A stretch of DNA of 64,000 nucleotides from assembly GCF_000468095.1 (NCBI RefSeq), contig NZ_ASZC01000002.1, forward strand, positions 186,001-250,000. The letters run 5' to 3'. Source of the DNA: Pantoea sp. AS-PWVM4. GTDB lineage: Bacteria > Pseudomonadota > Gammaproteobacteria > Enterobacterales > Enterobacteriaceae. The position numbers and the translations under genes are program-made. The notes beneath the pieces were generated by a model that was given only the letters and a program-made list of their open reading frames with translations, was not told where the DNA came from and ran no database searches. Below, piece by piece: positions 47,960-58,082 of the stretch (position 1 is its first letter; the number at the start of each line of letters is the position of its first letter).

Positions 47960-48547
47960 ATGAATCATGTCTGGGGACTTCTCGCGCATCCTAACCAAGA
48001 AATGCGCGATATCAAGCAGGAAAACGAGAGCGTTTCGCACCATTACACCCACCATGTTCTGCTGATGGCGGCGATCCCGGTGATCTGCGCCTTTATCGGC
48101 ACCACACAGTTGGGCTGGAATCTGGGCGAAGGGCAATTTGTCCAACTCAACATGCTGACCGGTATCGGGCTAGGCATTCTGTTTTATCTCATCATCTTAG
48201 GTGGCGTGGCCGTGATGGGCCGCGTTATTCACTGGATGGCGCGTAACTATCCGCAGCGTCCCAGCATTCAACGTTGTACCGTGTTTGCCGGTTATGTGGC
48301 GACGCCGCTGTTTATTAGCGGATTGGTCGCGCTCTATCCTCTGGTGTGGCTGTGCCTGCTGGTGGGTACGCTGGCACTGGTCTACACCGGTTATCTGCTG
48401 TTTGTCGGTATTCCGGTGTTCCTCAATATCGATAAAGAAGAGAGTCTGCGCTTTTCCGGCTCGACGCTGGCGATTGGTGTGCTGGTGTTTGAGGTGCTGC
48501 TGGCGCTGACGGTAATTCTGTGGGGCTATGGACCGAAGTTGTTCTAG
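47960..48547 (+). CDS. yohC: YohC, Yip1-family inner-membrane protein
   Basis: 195-residue Yip1-domain membrane protein with five hydrophobic segments, the same length as E. coli YohC. It starts MNHVWGLLAHPNQEMRDI and ends VILWGYGPKLF. AGAGGAGTGATTTT precedes ATG 47960; a longer frame upstream overlaps the yohD leader. Overproduction of E. coli YohC affects membrane permeability; its normal role is unknown. Divergent from yohD. Confidence 0.92.
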   Translation: MNHVWGLLAHPNQEMRDIKQENESVSHHYTHHVLLMAAIPVICAFIGTTQLGWNLGEGQFVQLNMLTGIGLGILFYLIILGGVAVMGRVIHWMARNYPQRPSIQRCTVFAGYVATPLFISGLVALYPLVWLCLLVGTLALVYTGYLLFVGIPVFLNIDKEESLRFSGSTLAIGVLVFEVLLALTVILWGYGPKLF

Positions 48548-48570
48548 TTGCAACCGGTTCTGATGGACTT

Positions 48571-48597
48571 ATTCGCGCCACACATTGTGGCGCGAAT
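48571..48597. terminator. perfect 12-bp hairpin after yohC
   Basis: ATTCGCGCCACA-CAT-TGTGGCGCGAAT followed by TATTTCC, 24 bp after yohC. Perfect stem with a 3-nt loop; probably the yohC terminator although the T run is poor. It shares GCGCGA-like bases with the REP core but lacks its head and order, so I do not count it as a REP unit. Confidence 0.65.
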
Positions 48598-48770
48598 TAT
48601 TTCCGTGCATCTGCCTGCCTTGGGTTTTTAACGCCCGGAAACAATCTCTCCAGGATATTTCGTAGAGAACCACGTATCATGCTGTCGCCAGCCCGCATCC
48701 CGTCTGGCTTGATGCGCGCGGCCTGTGCGATAGCACAGCACAAAACTCCTTACCGGATTTTTTTGACACG

Positions 48771-49724
48771 ATGTCTGTAAAAATGCGTATTTCTTTACTG
48801 TCGCTGGCGCTGATGATCGGCGCACCGGCAGTGACTACACCTGTTCAGGCAGCGCCTGCTGCTGCGCTGTCCAATCTGGCTCCTGTCGCGCAGCCACAAA
48901 TTGCGTCCGGCAGTGCGATGATTGTCGACCTGGATAATGGCAAAGTGCTGTTCTCCAGCCATCCCGATCGAGTGCGCCCGATCGCCTCGCTCACCAAGCT
49001 GATGACGGCGATGGTGGTGCTGGATGCGAAGCTGCCGCTGGATGAAATGCTGTCGGTGGATATCAGCCATACCCCGGAAATGCGCGGCGTGTTCTCCCGC
49101 GTGAAGCTCAACAGTGAAATCAGTCGTCGGAATATGTTGCTGCTGGCGCTGATGTCTTCGGAAAACCGCGCGGCTGCCAGCCTGGCTCATCACTATCCGG
49201 GCGGTTATGACGCCTTTATTCGCGCCATGAACGCCAAGGCGCGGGCGCTGGGCATGACCCACACCCATTATGTGGAGCCGACCGGGCTGTCGATTCATAA
49301 CGTCTCCAACGCGGAAGACCTGATCAAGCTGGTGAAAGCCACCCGTCAGTATCCGTTGATTGGTGAGTTAAGCACCACCAAAGAAGACACGGCGGTGTTT
49401 AAACATCCGAACTATGCCTTACCGTTCCGTAACACCAACCATCTGGTGTACAAAAACGACTGGCGTATCCAGCTGACCAAGACCGGTTACACCGATGAGG
49501 CTGGTCACTGCCTGGTGATGCGCACGGTGATTAACAACCGTCCGGTGGCGCTGGTGGTGCTGGATGCGTTCGGTAAATACACCCACTTTGCGGATGCTAA
49601 CCGTCTGCGTGACTGGCTGGAAACCGGCAAAGCGGCGCCGGTCCCGGCGGCGGCACTGGCGTATAAAAAGCAGAAAGCCTCGCAAACAGCGAGCACCGGC
49701 GCTCAGGGACAGAACGTCGAATAA
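48771..49724 (+). CDS. pbpG: D-alanyl-D-alanine endopeptidase (PBP7/8)
   Basis: Periplasmic low-molecular-weight penicillin-binding protein that cuts D-Ala-mDAP cross-links. 317 residues, signal peptide ending near VQA (residue 27). Active-site motifs are SLTK (Ser 73, Lys 76), SEN (130-132) and KTG (237-239). The C-terminus has the [10 protein letters not shown] segment also found in E. coli PbpG (313). The first codons have a poor ribosome-binding site; an ATG at 48783 is an alternative start. Confidence 0.96.
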   Translation: MSVKMRISLLSLALMIGAPAVTTPVQAAPAAALSNLAPVAQPQIASGSAMIVDLDNGKVLFSSHPDRVRPIASLTKLMTAMVVLDAKLPLDEMLSVDISHTPEMRGVFSRVKLNSEISRRNMLLLALMSSENRAAASLAHHYPGGYDAFIRAMNAKARALGMTHTHYVEPTGLSIHNVSNAEDLIKLVKATRQYPLIGELSTTKEDTAVFKHPNYALPFRNTNHLVYKNDWRIQLTKTGYTDEAGHCLVMRTVINNRPVALVVLDAFGKYTHFADANRLRDWLETGKAAPVPAAALAYKKQKASQTASTGAQGQNVE

Positions 49725-49879
49725 TATTGATGTTGCAGATGCGGCCAGCGGGGCGGCATCTGCAAAAAGCCTTATCGTTAGCACCAATGTTTTACACCCT
49801 CATTCCTATAGTTTCGCCGTTGCCAAAGGCCTACACTAGCCGCCACTTAGGGTCACTAAGACGCGTCTGTGGACGGTTA

Positions 49880-52342
49880 ATGCGCTGGAATCTCACTCTT
49901 ATGTTTACGTTTCGAACTCTTTTTGCTCCTTTTTTGCTGATGTTGGCGCTGCTGGCCCCGGCATTCAGCCAGGCGGCAGACAATAATGCCCCGGCTCCGC
50001 AGGGCGAAGATGCGGCACCCAAAGTCAATGCATCGGTGGAACTGCCGAAAATGCAGAAGATTCTCGACAAGATTAAAAGTCAGGTGTCGGGAGAAAATAA
50101 TGAAAGCAAGCTGAGCCAGCTGAATGAAATGGCGCTGGAACTGTCGGGCAATGCCGATACCCTCGGCCAGGCATTAGTGCCGCAGCGCCAGCAGCTGGAT
50201 GCACAGTTGGCAGTGCTCGGACCGGCACCCAAACCTGACAGCGGCATGACCGAAACGCTGGAAGTGGCGCGCAAGCGTAGCTCGCTGGAGAACCAGAAAA
50301 CCAAGCTGGACGATCAAATCAAGCAAGCTGAAGGGATTAAAAACGGCGCGCTGACGCTGTCGTCGCAAATCGTCAACCTGCGTCGCGATCAGTTGAAAAG
50401 CCAGTTGGCGCTGAATGCCGGCAGTATCCTTGGCCCACGCTTCTGGGCACCGCTGGCCAGCACCCAGGATCTCGATGGCGAGAAGATCAGTGACTTCCTG
50501 AGTGAATTGCAGGACACCGCCGCGCTGTCATGGGAACCGGGCTGGCGCTTTGGCACCATTGGCTGGTTGATCGCCGCGATGCTGGTTATGACGCTGGGCC
50601 GCCGCTACGGTGAGGAGTTTCTCGCCTGGGTCAGCATTCACAAAATGCCGGAAGGACGACTGCGCCGCAGCTTCCTCGCTTCGGCGATTGCCCTCACCAC
50701 CCTCGCAGCCGTGGTCCTGACCTTCAATTTCTTTGCGCTGGCCTTTGCCCGCCGCGATGAGGTGTCGTCCGATGTGCAGGACTTTATCCTGCGCCTGGTG
50801 CAACTTAGCGTTTACTGCGGCCTGATTGCGGGCCTGGGACGCGCGTTCCTCTCCACCCGTCGCCCGAGCTGGCGTCTGCCGGCCATTTCCAATGAAGTGG
50901 CGCTGGCGTTGAAGCCTTTTCCGCCGATCACCGCCGCGCTGGTGTTTATCTTCCAGACGGTGGAGTCCTTTAACTACAGCGTCGGCACCAGCCTGAATAC
51001 CACCATTATGGCGAACGGCCTGACGGCACTTCTGATTGGTAGCACCGGGTTGGCGATCAGCATGCGTACCAACCGGGTGCGTCGCCGAATGGCGCAGAAG
51101 GGCAATCCACCGGAAGCGCGTTCAACGTTGGTCGGTCTGATCCAAATGGGCCTGACGCTGACGGCGCTTGCCATCCTGATTTCGTTGGTGATCGGTTACA
51201 TCTCGCTGGCGCGCTTCCTCAGTTATGAAGTGATTTGGTGTGGCATTCTGTTCGGTTCGTTCTATTTCCTCAGCCAGCTGGTGACGGACGGTTGTGAAAG
51301 CCTGTTCTCAATACAAACCCGCAGCGGGAGACGCATCCAGAGTTCACTGAATATTGATGAGCGCCACCTGCAACAGGCTGCCACGTTGTTAGGTGCGCTG
51401 GGCAAAACCTTGTTGATCGGTATCGTTGCCCTGGCGCTGCTGAACGGCACTTTTGCCTCGACCACACCGATTGGCCTGATCCAGAAGGTGATTGAATTCT
51501 GGGGCGGCAAAGGGCTGGAGTCGCTGAATATTGTTCCGGCGCATATGGTCAACGCCATTATCTGCTTGGTGGTGGGGATTTATGTGCTGCGCTCGGTGCG
51601 CCGCTGGCTGGATAAAGAGTTCCTGCCTAAAACCACTATGGACGCGGGGATGCGCGTGTCGCTGGTGACGCTGTTCAGCAACATTGGTTACGTGCTGATT
51701 ATCCTGCTGACACTGTCGATCATGGGCTTGCAGTGGAACAAACTGGCGTGGATCGTCAGCGCTCTGTCGGTCGGTATCGGTTTTGGTTTACAGGAGATCG
51801 TAAAGAACTTTATCTCCGGTCTGATCCTGCTCACCGAGCGTCCGGTTAAAGTTGGCGATCTGGTGAGCATCAGCGGCATCGAAGGGGATATCCGCCGTAT
51901 CAACGTGCGCGCCACGGAGATCCAGCTCAGCGATAAATCCACCGTAATTGTGCCGAACTCGCAGCTGATCTCGCAGAACGTGCGAAACGCGACCATGGGC
52001 AATGCGCAAGGGGTGGTGACGATTTTGCTGACCTTCCCACTTAATATCGATCCGGTACGCGTGCGCGAGATCCTGCTGGAAGTGTATGAGGAGAACGAAC
52101 GTATCCTCGAAATGCCTGCGCCGTCCGTCTCATTCAAGGAACTGACACCGGCTGGCATTGTTCTCAGCGTGACCGGCAACGTTGCCAGCCAGCGCCAGAT
52201 TTCAAGCGCCAAAAGCGATTTGCTGTTTGATATCCTGACCCGGTTGCGTAAAGAAGGCATCGTGTTGTCGACGCCGCAGACCATGATTATCGAACGTCGC
52301 GCCCAGCAGGGGCTGACGGACGACAGCCAGCAATTACCATAA
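49880..52342 (+). CDS. DUF3772 / MscS-family mechanosensitive channel
   Basis: Large MscS-type channel of about 820 residues. A signal peptide (ends FSQA) is followed by a coiled, charged periplasmic domain (DUF3772; about residues 35-185), about ten membrane helices, then the MscS pore helix and beta domain: NIGYVLIILLTLSIMGLQWNK, ALSVGIGFGLQEIVKNFISGLILLTERPVKVGD and the NSQLISQNVRN loop. Such channels open under hypo-osmotic stress. ATG 49880 was taken because it precedes the signal peptide; ATG 49901 is also possible. E. coli has no such gene between pbpG and dld. Confidence 0.88.
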   Translation: MRWNLTLMFTFRTLFAPFLLMLALLAPAFSQAADNNAPAPQGEDAAPKVNASVELPKMQKILDKIKSQVSGENNESKLSQLNEMALELSGNADTLGQALVPQRQQLDAQLAVLGPAPKPDSGMTETLEVARKRSSLENQKTKLDDQIKQAEGIKNGALTLSSQIVNLRRDQLKSQLALNAGSILGPRFWAPLASTQDLDGEKISDFLSELQDTAALSWEPGWRFGTIGWLIAAMLVMTLGRRYGEEFLAWVSIHKMPEGRLRRSFLASAIALTTLAAVVLTFNFFALAFARRDEVSSDVQDFILRLVQLSVYCGLIAGLGRAFLSTRRPSWRLPAISNEVALALKPFPPITAALVFIFQTVESFNYSVGTSLNTTIMANGLTALLIGSTGLAISMRTNRVRRRMAQKGNPPEARSTLVGLIQMGLTLTALAILISLVIGYISLARFLSYEVIWCGILFGSFYFLSQLVTDGCESLFSIQTRSGRRIQSSLNIDERHLQQAATLLGALGKTLLIGIVALALLNGTFASTTPIGLIQKVIEFWGGKGLESLNIVPAHMVNAIICLVVGIYVLRSVRRWLDKEFLPKTTMDAGMRVSLVTLFSNIGYVLIILLTLSIMGLQWNKLAWIVSALSVGIGFGLQEIVKNFISGLILLTERPVKVGDLVSISGIEGDIRRINVRATEIQLSDKSTVIVPNSQLISQNVRNATMGNAQGVVTILLTFPLNIDPVRVREILLEVYEENERILEMPAPSVSFKELTPAGIVLSVTGNVASQRQISSAKSDLLFDILTRLRKEGIVLSTPQTMIIERRAQQGLTDDSQQLP

Positions 52343-52353
52343 AGATCGCACTA

Positions 52354-52385
52354 ACGTAGCGGCGCGATTAATCGCGCCGCTACGT
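52354..52385. repeat. perfect 32-bp palindrome (symmetrical REP form)
   Basis: The left half ACGTAGCGGCGCGATT and its exact reverse complement meet at the centre without a loop. It reads as two GTAG-headed REP units fused head to head with the inner arms lost. It lies between the converging MscS-type gene and dld, 4 bp from the dld stop. Confidence 0.92.
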
Positions 52386-52389
52386 ATCA

Positions 52390-54099
52390 TTAAACCTTCA
52401 CCGCCCATCCTTTCTGCTTACTGGTTTTGCCAATTCCCGGATTAAAACTGTTGGTGGGATCTAACCGACGATAAAACGCCTGAAGTTGCGGCTTCGCGGC
52501 GTACAAATGGCCAACATTGTGCTCTGCCGGGTACTCCGCGCCACGTTGGCTGAGAATCGCCAGCATTTTCTCTTTCAGCGCATGAACATCCACTCCTTTC
52601 TTCACGATGTAGTCCTGATGGAATACATGGCAGAAAAAGTGACCGTAGTAGAGCCGATGGCTCAGATCCTGGTCGAATTCCGGCGGTAGCCGTTCAAACC
52701 AGTCGTTGTCGTTGCGGCGCAGCGCGATATCCAGCGCCAGAATATCCTCGACTTCATCAGCATGAATGGCGTGATAACGCACGGCGGCCCCGGCAGCCGC
52801 AAATCGGTGCAAAAACGCGTGAGCACCCTCTTTGGCGTCACAGGCAAAAAACTCACCGCCACCTTCGCGGAAAAAGGCGTGCAGATACTCCTGCGCTTCC
52901 GCCACACCGTCACCGGACATTTTCAGCATCAGATGATGTTCATATTTGTCGCGGTACTGCTTCAGGCGTTTCGGCAGATGGGCCGGGAACCATCCGCTCA
53001 GCCGCTGCAACAGGCGATCGGTTAAATGTGGTTTGACCCATTTGCGCTTCGCCAGCCAGGCATCGATCCTGCCCTTAAGAGTGAAAAACAACGGCATTTT
53101 GTCGGTGCCCAGCCGGTCGATCATCAGGAAGGTATCTTTGCCATACACCTCGGCGATATCAAAAATAGCACGATGCATATACTCACCCGCCACCGGTAAG
53201 TGGGTAAAGTTCGCCAGAATATGTCGGCGGATCTCAGCCAATTCCGCCGGATCGTTGCTGCCGATATAAAACACCTGCTGCTGCGGTTCACTGACAAAGG
53301 TATCCAGGCGCACGGCAAACACCGCCAGCTTACCGGCACAACCGGAGGCTTCGAACAGGCGGCGGGCATCGGCATTGAAACGCGCCGGGGTCGCGGCGTG
53401 GATATCGCGTACACGCTCGGCGTATTCATGATCTGAGGCATGGCGATCATCCCAGATCACATCGCTTTGTTGCCAGCGATCATCATCCAGTCGTCCCAGT
53501 ATCTCTTCCGGCGAATGGCCCAGTTCGATACCAAGGTGGTTGACCAGCCGCAGCTTGCCATCCGCATCAATTTGCGCGTAGAGCGCCATCTCGCTATAGG
53601 CCGGGCCGCGCTTAATCAGCGACCCGCCGGAGTTGTTGCAAATACCGCCCATCACCGATGCGCCAATACAGGACGAACCGATCACCGAATGGGGTTCACG
53701 TCCCAACGGTTTGAGGGCTTTTTCTAACTGGTAAAGCGTGCTGCCAGGGAACGCCAGAATCTGTTTACCGCCATCAATCAGTTGCAGTTTATCCAGCCGT
53801 AGCGTGCTGATGATCACCACCGGGCGATCATAATCATTCCCCTGTGGGGTGGAGCCTTCCGTCAGCCCGGTGTTGGCAGCCTGCATCAGAATGATGGCAT
53901 CGGCAGTGACCAGTGCCTGCAACACACGCCACAATTCGAGCAGCGAGCCGGGAAACACCACCGCCAGCGCTTCGCCTTCACCGGAGCGAAAGCCTTTACG
54001 ATAACGGGCGGTGTGTTCGGCATCCGTCAGCAGTTGCGCAGGACCGACGAGGTGGCGCAGTTCACCCAACAGGGCAGAGTCAGAGGAGGCGTTTTTCAT
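52390..54099 (-). CDS. dld: quinone-dependent D-lactate dehydrogenase
   Basis: Peripheral membrane flavoprotein that oxidises D-lactate to pyruvate and passes electrons to quinone. 569 residues (E. coli 571). The FAD-binding PCMH domain is seen in ILMQAANTGLTEGSTPQGNDYDR and GSSCIGASVMGGICNNSGGSL; the C-terminal part has QRGAEYPAEHNVGHLY and DPTNSFNPGIGKTSK. ATG 54099 follows AAGGATAAGCC. Divergent from bglX with a 157-bp gap. Confidence 0.97.
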   Translation of the reverse strand: MKNASSDSALLGELRHLVGPAQLLTDAEHTARYRKGFRSGEGEALAVVFPGSLLELWRVLQALVTADAIILMQAANTGLTEGSTPQGNDYDRPVVIISTLRLDKLQLIDGGKQILAFPGSTLYQLEKALKPLGREPHSVIGSSCIGASVMGGICNNSGGSLIKRGPAYSEMALYAQIDADGKLRLVNHLGIELGHSPEEILGRLDDDRWQQSDVIWDDRHASDHEYAERVRDIHAATPARFNADARRLFEASGCAGKLAVFAVRLDTFVSEPQQQVFYIGSNDPAELAEIRRHILANFTHLPVAGEYMHRAIFDIAEVYGKDTFLMIDRLGTDKMPLFFTLKGRIDAWLAKRKWVKPHLTDRLLQRLSGWFPAHLPKRLKQYRDKYEHHLMLKMSGDGVAEAQEYLHAFFREGGGEFFACDAKEGAHAFLHRFAAAGAAVRYHAIHADEVEDILALDIALRRNDNDWFERLPPEFDQDLSHRLYYGHFFCHVFHQDYIVKKGVDVHALKEKMLAILSQRGAEYPAEHNVGHLYAAKPQLQAFYRRLDPTNSFNPGIGKTSKQKGWAVKV

Positions 54100-54256
54100 T
54101 GGCTTATCCTTGTCATAAACGGTAGCGAAACAACTGTAGCACGCGTTGCACGAAGCGGCCGCGATGTGACATCGTCGGCTACCTGCTATCCTCAACTTAT
54201 GGCACACTTTGCCGGTTATTTTTATATTGTGCAGTCACTTAAGAGAACCCGACCTG

Positions 54257-56554
54257 ATGAAATGGATTTGCTCTGTAAGCCTCGCTGTATCCCTTGCCAT
54301 GCAACCCGCGCTGGCGGATGAGATGTTTGGCAACCATCCGATGACCGAACAAGCGCGTGATGCCTTTGTAAACCAACTGCTTAGCAAGATGACGCTGGAT
54401 GAGAAAATTGGTCAGCTGCGTCTGATCAGCGTCGGGCCGGATAACCCAAAGGAAGCCATCCGTGACATGATTCAACACGGACAGGTTGGGGCAATTTTTA
54501 ATACCGTGACGCGCCCGGACATTCGCGCCATGCAGGATCAGGTGATGCAACTCAGCCGCCTGAAAATTCCTTTGTTCTTTGCATATGACGTGGTGCACGG
54601 CCAGCGTACCGTGTTTCCGATCCCGCTTGGCATGGCGGCCAGTTGGGATCTGGACGCGGTCGCCGAAGTGGGGCGCGTTTCCGCTTATGAAGCGGCAGAC
54701 GACGGTTTGAACATGACCTGGGCACCGATGGTGGACGTCAGCCGCGAGCCGCGCTGGGGACGTGTGTCGGAAGGCTTTGGTGAAGATACCTTCCTCACCT
54801 CACAAATGGGCAGCACCCTGGTGAAAGCGATGCAGGGCAAAAGTCCGGCGGATCGTTACTCCATCATGACCAGCGTGAAGCATTTTGCGTTGTACGGTGC
54901 GGTGGAAGGGGGGCGTGATTACAACACCGTCGATATGAGCCCACAGCGAATGTTCCAGGATTATATGCCGCCGTACAAAGCCTCGCTGGATGCTGGCAGC
55001 GGTGGCGTGATGGTGGCGCTCAACTCGATAAACGGCACACCGGCCACCGCCGATAGCTGGCTATTGAAAGACCTGTTGCGTGATGAGTGGAAATTCAAAG
55101 GCATCACCATCAGCGATCATGGTGCGATTAAAGAGCTGATGAAACACGGGGTCGCCAGCGATCCCCGCGATGCGGTGCGTATTGCGCTGAAATCCGGCAT
55201 CGATATGAGTATGAGCGACGAGTACTACAGCAAATACCTGCCGGGGCTGGTGAAAAGCGGTGCGGTGAGCATGGCGGAAATTGATGATGCTGCGCGCCAT
55301 GTGTTGAACGTCAAATATGATATGGGGCTGTTTAACGATCCTTACAGTCATCTGGGGCCAAAAGGCAGCGATCCGCAGGACACCAACGCGGAGAGCCGTC
55401 TGCATCGTGCCGAAGCGCGTGATGTGGCGCGTAAGAGCATCGTGCTGCTGAAAAACTGGCGCGAAACCTTACCGCTGAAAAAGAACGCCACCGTGGCGCT
55501 GGTTGGCCCTCTGGCCGATAGCCAACGCGACATTATGGGCAGTTGGTCAGCCGCCGGGGTGGCGAAGCAGTCCATCACCCTGTATCAGGGGATGCGCGCG
55601 GCGATGGCCGGTAAGGGCACGCTGCTGTACACCAAAGGCGCGAATATCACCGATAACCAAGGCATCCAGAAATTCCTCAATTTGTATGAACAGGCAGTCA
55701 CTGTTGATGCGCGTTCACCGCAGCAGATGATTGATGAAGCCGTTGCCAATGCGAAGAAAGCCGATGTCATCGTGGCGGCGGTGGGCGAAGCGCAGGGAAT
55801 GGCGCATGAGGCCTCCAGTCGCAGCGAACTGACCATCCCGGAAAGCCAACAGAAGTTGCTGACGGCGCTGAAAGCCACCGGCAAACCGTTGGTGATTGTG
55901 CTGATGAATGGTCGCCCACTGAATGTGGTGCATGAAGATCAGATCGCAGATGCGATGCTGGAAACCTGGTTCAGCGGTACCGAAGGTGGTAACGCTATCG
56001 CTGATGTGCTGTTTGGCGACTACAACCCGTCAGGCAAGCTGCCGGTATCCTTCCCACGTTCGGTAGGGCAGATCCCGATTTACTACAACCATTTGCCAAC
56101 CGGTCGTCCGTACAACTTCGAGAAGCCGAACAAGTACACATCGCACTACTACGATGCCATCAACGGACCGCTTTATCCGTTTGGTTATGGTCAGAGCTAC
56201 ACCACCTTTAGCGTTTCGCCGGTGAAGATGTCAGCGAAATTTATGCCCCGTAATGGCACGGTGGCAGCCAGCGTCAAGGTCACCAACACCGGCAAGCGCG
56301 ATGGTGCAACGGTGGTGCAGATGTACCTGAACGATCCGGTTGCCAGCATCAGCCGTCCGGTGCAGGAGCTGCGCGGCTTTAAGCGCATCATGCTGAAAGC
56401 GGGCGAGTCCCAGACGGTGAGCTTTGAGATTAACGTTGATGCGCTCAAATTCTGGAATCAGAAAATGCAGCATGTGGCCGAGCCGGGTAAGATCAATGTG
56501 ATGATTGGGCTGGATTCGGTGCGCACTCAGGACGCATCATTTGATTATCTCTAA
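54257..56554 (+). CDS. bglX: periplasmic beta-glucosidase
   Basis: GH3 beta-glucosidase of 765 residues, the same length as E. coli BglX. Signal peptide MKWICSVSLAVSLAMQPALA, then FGNHPMTEQARDAFVNQLL. The GH3 nucleophile Asp lies in FKGITISDHGAIKEL. The C-terminal (alpha/beta)6 sandwich and fibronectin-III domain (SVKVTNTGKRDGATVVQMYL) are present. Role: hydrolysis of beta-glucosides and oligosaccharides in the periplasm. A REP pair follows the stop. Confidence 0.97.
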   Translation: MKWICSVSLAVSLAMQPALADEMFGNHPMTEQARDAFVNQLLSKMTLDEKIGQLRLISVGPDNPKEAIRDMIQHGQVGAIFNTVTRPDIRAMQDQVMQLSRLKIPLFFAYDVVHGQRTVFPIPLGMAASWDLDAVAEVGRVSAYEAADDGLNMTWAPMVDVSREPRWGRVSEGFGEDTFLTSQMGSTLVKAMQGKSPADRYSIMTSVKHFALYGAVEGGRDYNTVDMSPQRMFQDYMPPYKASLDAGSGGVMVALNSINGTPATADSWLLKDLLRDEWKFKGITISDHGAIKELMKHGVASDPRDAVRIALKSGIDMSMSDEYYSKYLPGLVKSGAVSMAEIDDAARHVLNVKYDMGLFNDPYSHLGPKGSDPQDTNAESRLHRAEARDVARKSIVLLKNWRETLPLKKNATVALVGPLADSQRDIMGSWSAAGVAKQSITLYQGMRAAMAGKGTLLYTKGANITDNQGIQKFLNLYEQAVTVDARSPQQMIDEAVANAKKADVIVAAVGEAQGMAHEASSRSELTIPESQQKLLTALKATGKPLVIVLMNGRPLNVVHEDQIADAMLETWFSGTEGGNAIADVLFGDYNPSGKLPVSFPRSVGQIPIYYNHLPTGRPYNFEKPNKYTSHYYDAINGPLYPFGYGQSYTTFSVSPVKMSAKFMPRNGTVAASVKVTNTGKRDGATVVQMYLNDPVASISRPVQELRGFKRIMLKAGESQTVSFEINVDALKFWNQKMQHVAEPGKINVMIGLDSVRTQDASFDYL

Positions 56555-56561
56555 ACCCAAC

Positions 56562-56635
56562 GCAGCGGCGCGATTTATCGCGCAAACGTAGCAATGGCAG
56601 CAGATGTCTAATGGCATGATAAATCGTGCCGCTAC
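56562..56635. repeat. REP pair after bglX
   Basis: Plus unit 56562-56583 (head GCAG, unchanged core) and a diverged minus unit 56614-56635 (GCATGATAAATCGTGC core). The loop is 30 nt. It starts 8 bp after the bglX stop and 64 bp before the next gene on the same strand. Confidence 0.85.
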
Positions 56636-56698
56636 AATTCGCAGAAATGTCAGCAACCCGGTCAGCCTTGAGGTTGACCGGGCAATTACCTGAAAATC

Positions 56699-57562
56699 AT
56701 GAACATCCGCAAACGCATCGAACAACAAGTCTTCCGCCTGAATGGCCTGTCACTTAATGAATTCGACATCTCGCAACCCCCTGGCGATCCTGGGCTGTTT
56801 GGCCCGGACAGCGTCATCTGGCGTGTACACGGTGATTTCGCCGCCATGATGTGTGGCGGTATCAGCGCCTTGTTGTTGCAGATGCTGCATCCGGCGGCGC
56901 TGGCGGGCGTATGGGATCACTCCAACTTCCGCGATGACATGCTGGGACGGCTACGGCGTACCAGCCAATTTATCGCGGTCACTACCTTCGGCAATCAGCA
57001 GGATGCACACACCTTGATCGAGCGGGTTAAACGCATCCATCTGCGTGTCACCGGCGTCGACAATGCGGGGCAACCCTATGCGGCCAGCGATCCGCATCTG
57101 CTGACCTGGGTGCATGTGGCGGAAACCAGTCGCTTTCTCGCGGCGCATCTGCGCTATAAAAATCCTCACCTGAGCCTGATGGAAAGGGATCGCTACTATC
57201 AGGAAGCGGCGCTGATCGCGGAATCGCTTGGGGCAGAGCAGGTGCCGAAAAGCGTTGCGGCGGTGGAAAACTATTTGCAGGCAATGCGTCCACAGCTGGT
57301 TTGCGATGAACGTACCCGGGAGGTCACGCAGCTGTTGATGAACGCCCCGGCTCCCAGCTGGCAGTCGAAACCGGTGATGCACATCATGATGAAAGCAGGG
57401 ATTGGCTTGTTGCCAGACTGGGCGCAACAACTGGCAACCTTGCCCATCAATCCGTTGCAGCAACGGTTGGTGGATGGGCAAATACATCTGATTGCTGGTT
57501 TGTTGCGCTGGTCAATTCAGCGTGGTGCTTATGCCCGGGCGATGAAACGCATGGGCCGATAA
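56699..57562 (+). CDS. MpaB-like oxygenase family protein (DUF2236)
   Basis: 287-residue, mostly helical protein of the MpaB / latex-clearing-protein (DUF2236) family. Typical segments are VIWRVHGDFAAMMCGGISALLLQMLHPAALAGVWDHSNF, with an ISALLLQMLHP core, and VTTFGNQQDA, VHVAETSRFL. Family members with known activity bind heme b and cleave polyisoprene or other unsaturated lipids; no activity is known for the proteobacterial group. No signal peptide. No clear ribosome-binding site; ATG chosen by conservation. It ends 3 bp from the stop of the small membrane protein on the other strand. Confidence 0.85.
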   Translation: MNIRKRIEQQVFRLNGLSLNEFDISQPPGDPGLFGPDSVIWRVHGDFAAMMCGGISALLLQMLHPAALAGVWDHSNFRDDMLGRLRRTSQFIAVTTFGNQQDAHTLIERVKRIHLRVTGVDNAGQPYAASDPHLLTWVHVAETSRFLAAHLRYKNPHLSLMERDRYYQEAALIAESLGAEQVPKSVAAVENYLQAMRPQLVCDERTREVTQLLMNAPAPSWQSKPVMHIMMKAGIGLLPDWAQQLATLPINPLQQRLVDGQIHLIAGLLRWSIQRGAYARAMKRMGR

Positions 57563-57565
57563 GGG

Positions 57566-57859
57566 TTACAGGTGTAACTCGTCCCTGGGCTTGGTGTAGG
57601 TGCGCGGTGTTTTGGCTTCCCGACGCAGCGTCAGCTGCCGTAACTGGTAATGGTGGATCAGCATGCCAAGCCCAAGCCCCATCAGCGCCAAAGGTAACAG
57701 GCAGTAATAAATATCAACCGGTAACAGAATCAGCAGGGCGATGCCCGCCACCAGCAACGTCAGTGCCGACATCACCCAGCTGTAGCGAATAAACAGCCAC
57801 ACCAGCAGGGCGAAAATCACCACATCTCGCAGGTTAAAATCCACATTTTGCAGCACCAT
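57566..57859 (-). CDS. small membrane protein of unknown function
   Basis: 97 residues. Three hydrophobic stretches (VVIFALLVWLFIRYSWVMSALTLL, VAGIALLILLPV, LLPLALMGLGLGMLI) are followed by a basic, hydrophilic tail (QLTLRREAKTPRTYTKPRDEL). GGAG stands 8 bp before ATG 57859. I do not recognise a named family. It converges with the MpaB-like gene and is divergent from the SUFU-like gene; nothing links them functionally beyond position. Confidence 0.65.
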   Translation of the reverse strand: MVLQNVDFNLRDVVIFALLVWLFIRYSWVMSALTLLVAGIALLILLPVDIYYCLLPLALMGLGLGMLIHHYQLRQLTLRREAKTPRTYTKPRDELHL

Positions 57860-58082
57860 TGCGTCAACTCCTTCGATGCGAATGGCGCGACAATAGCACG
57901 CGCAACGGCAAAAGAATCGCGAATTTATTTGAAGCTTGCCGACGCATACGGCATGAAACTTCAGTAATCCTCATCTTTCTCCTGCGCACTTTGAGAGTTT
58001 TACCCTTGTGCCACATGGCACGAGTGTCGATCCTGCTCTATTCTCGGGGAAAATGGATCCCTCCAGGCATTGTCGAGGCGTT

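Noticed and set aside
48571-48597. REP unit after yohC
   Set aside because: The hairpin contains GCGCGA-like bases but no GTAG head and a different stem order; treated as a terminator.
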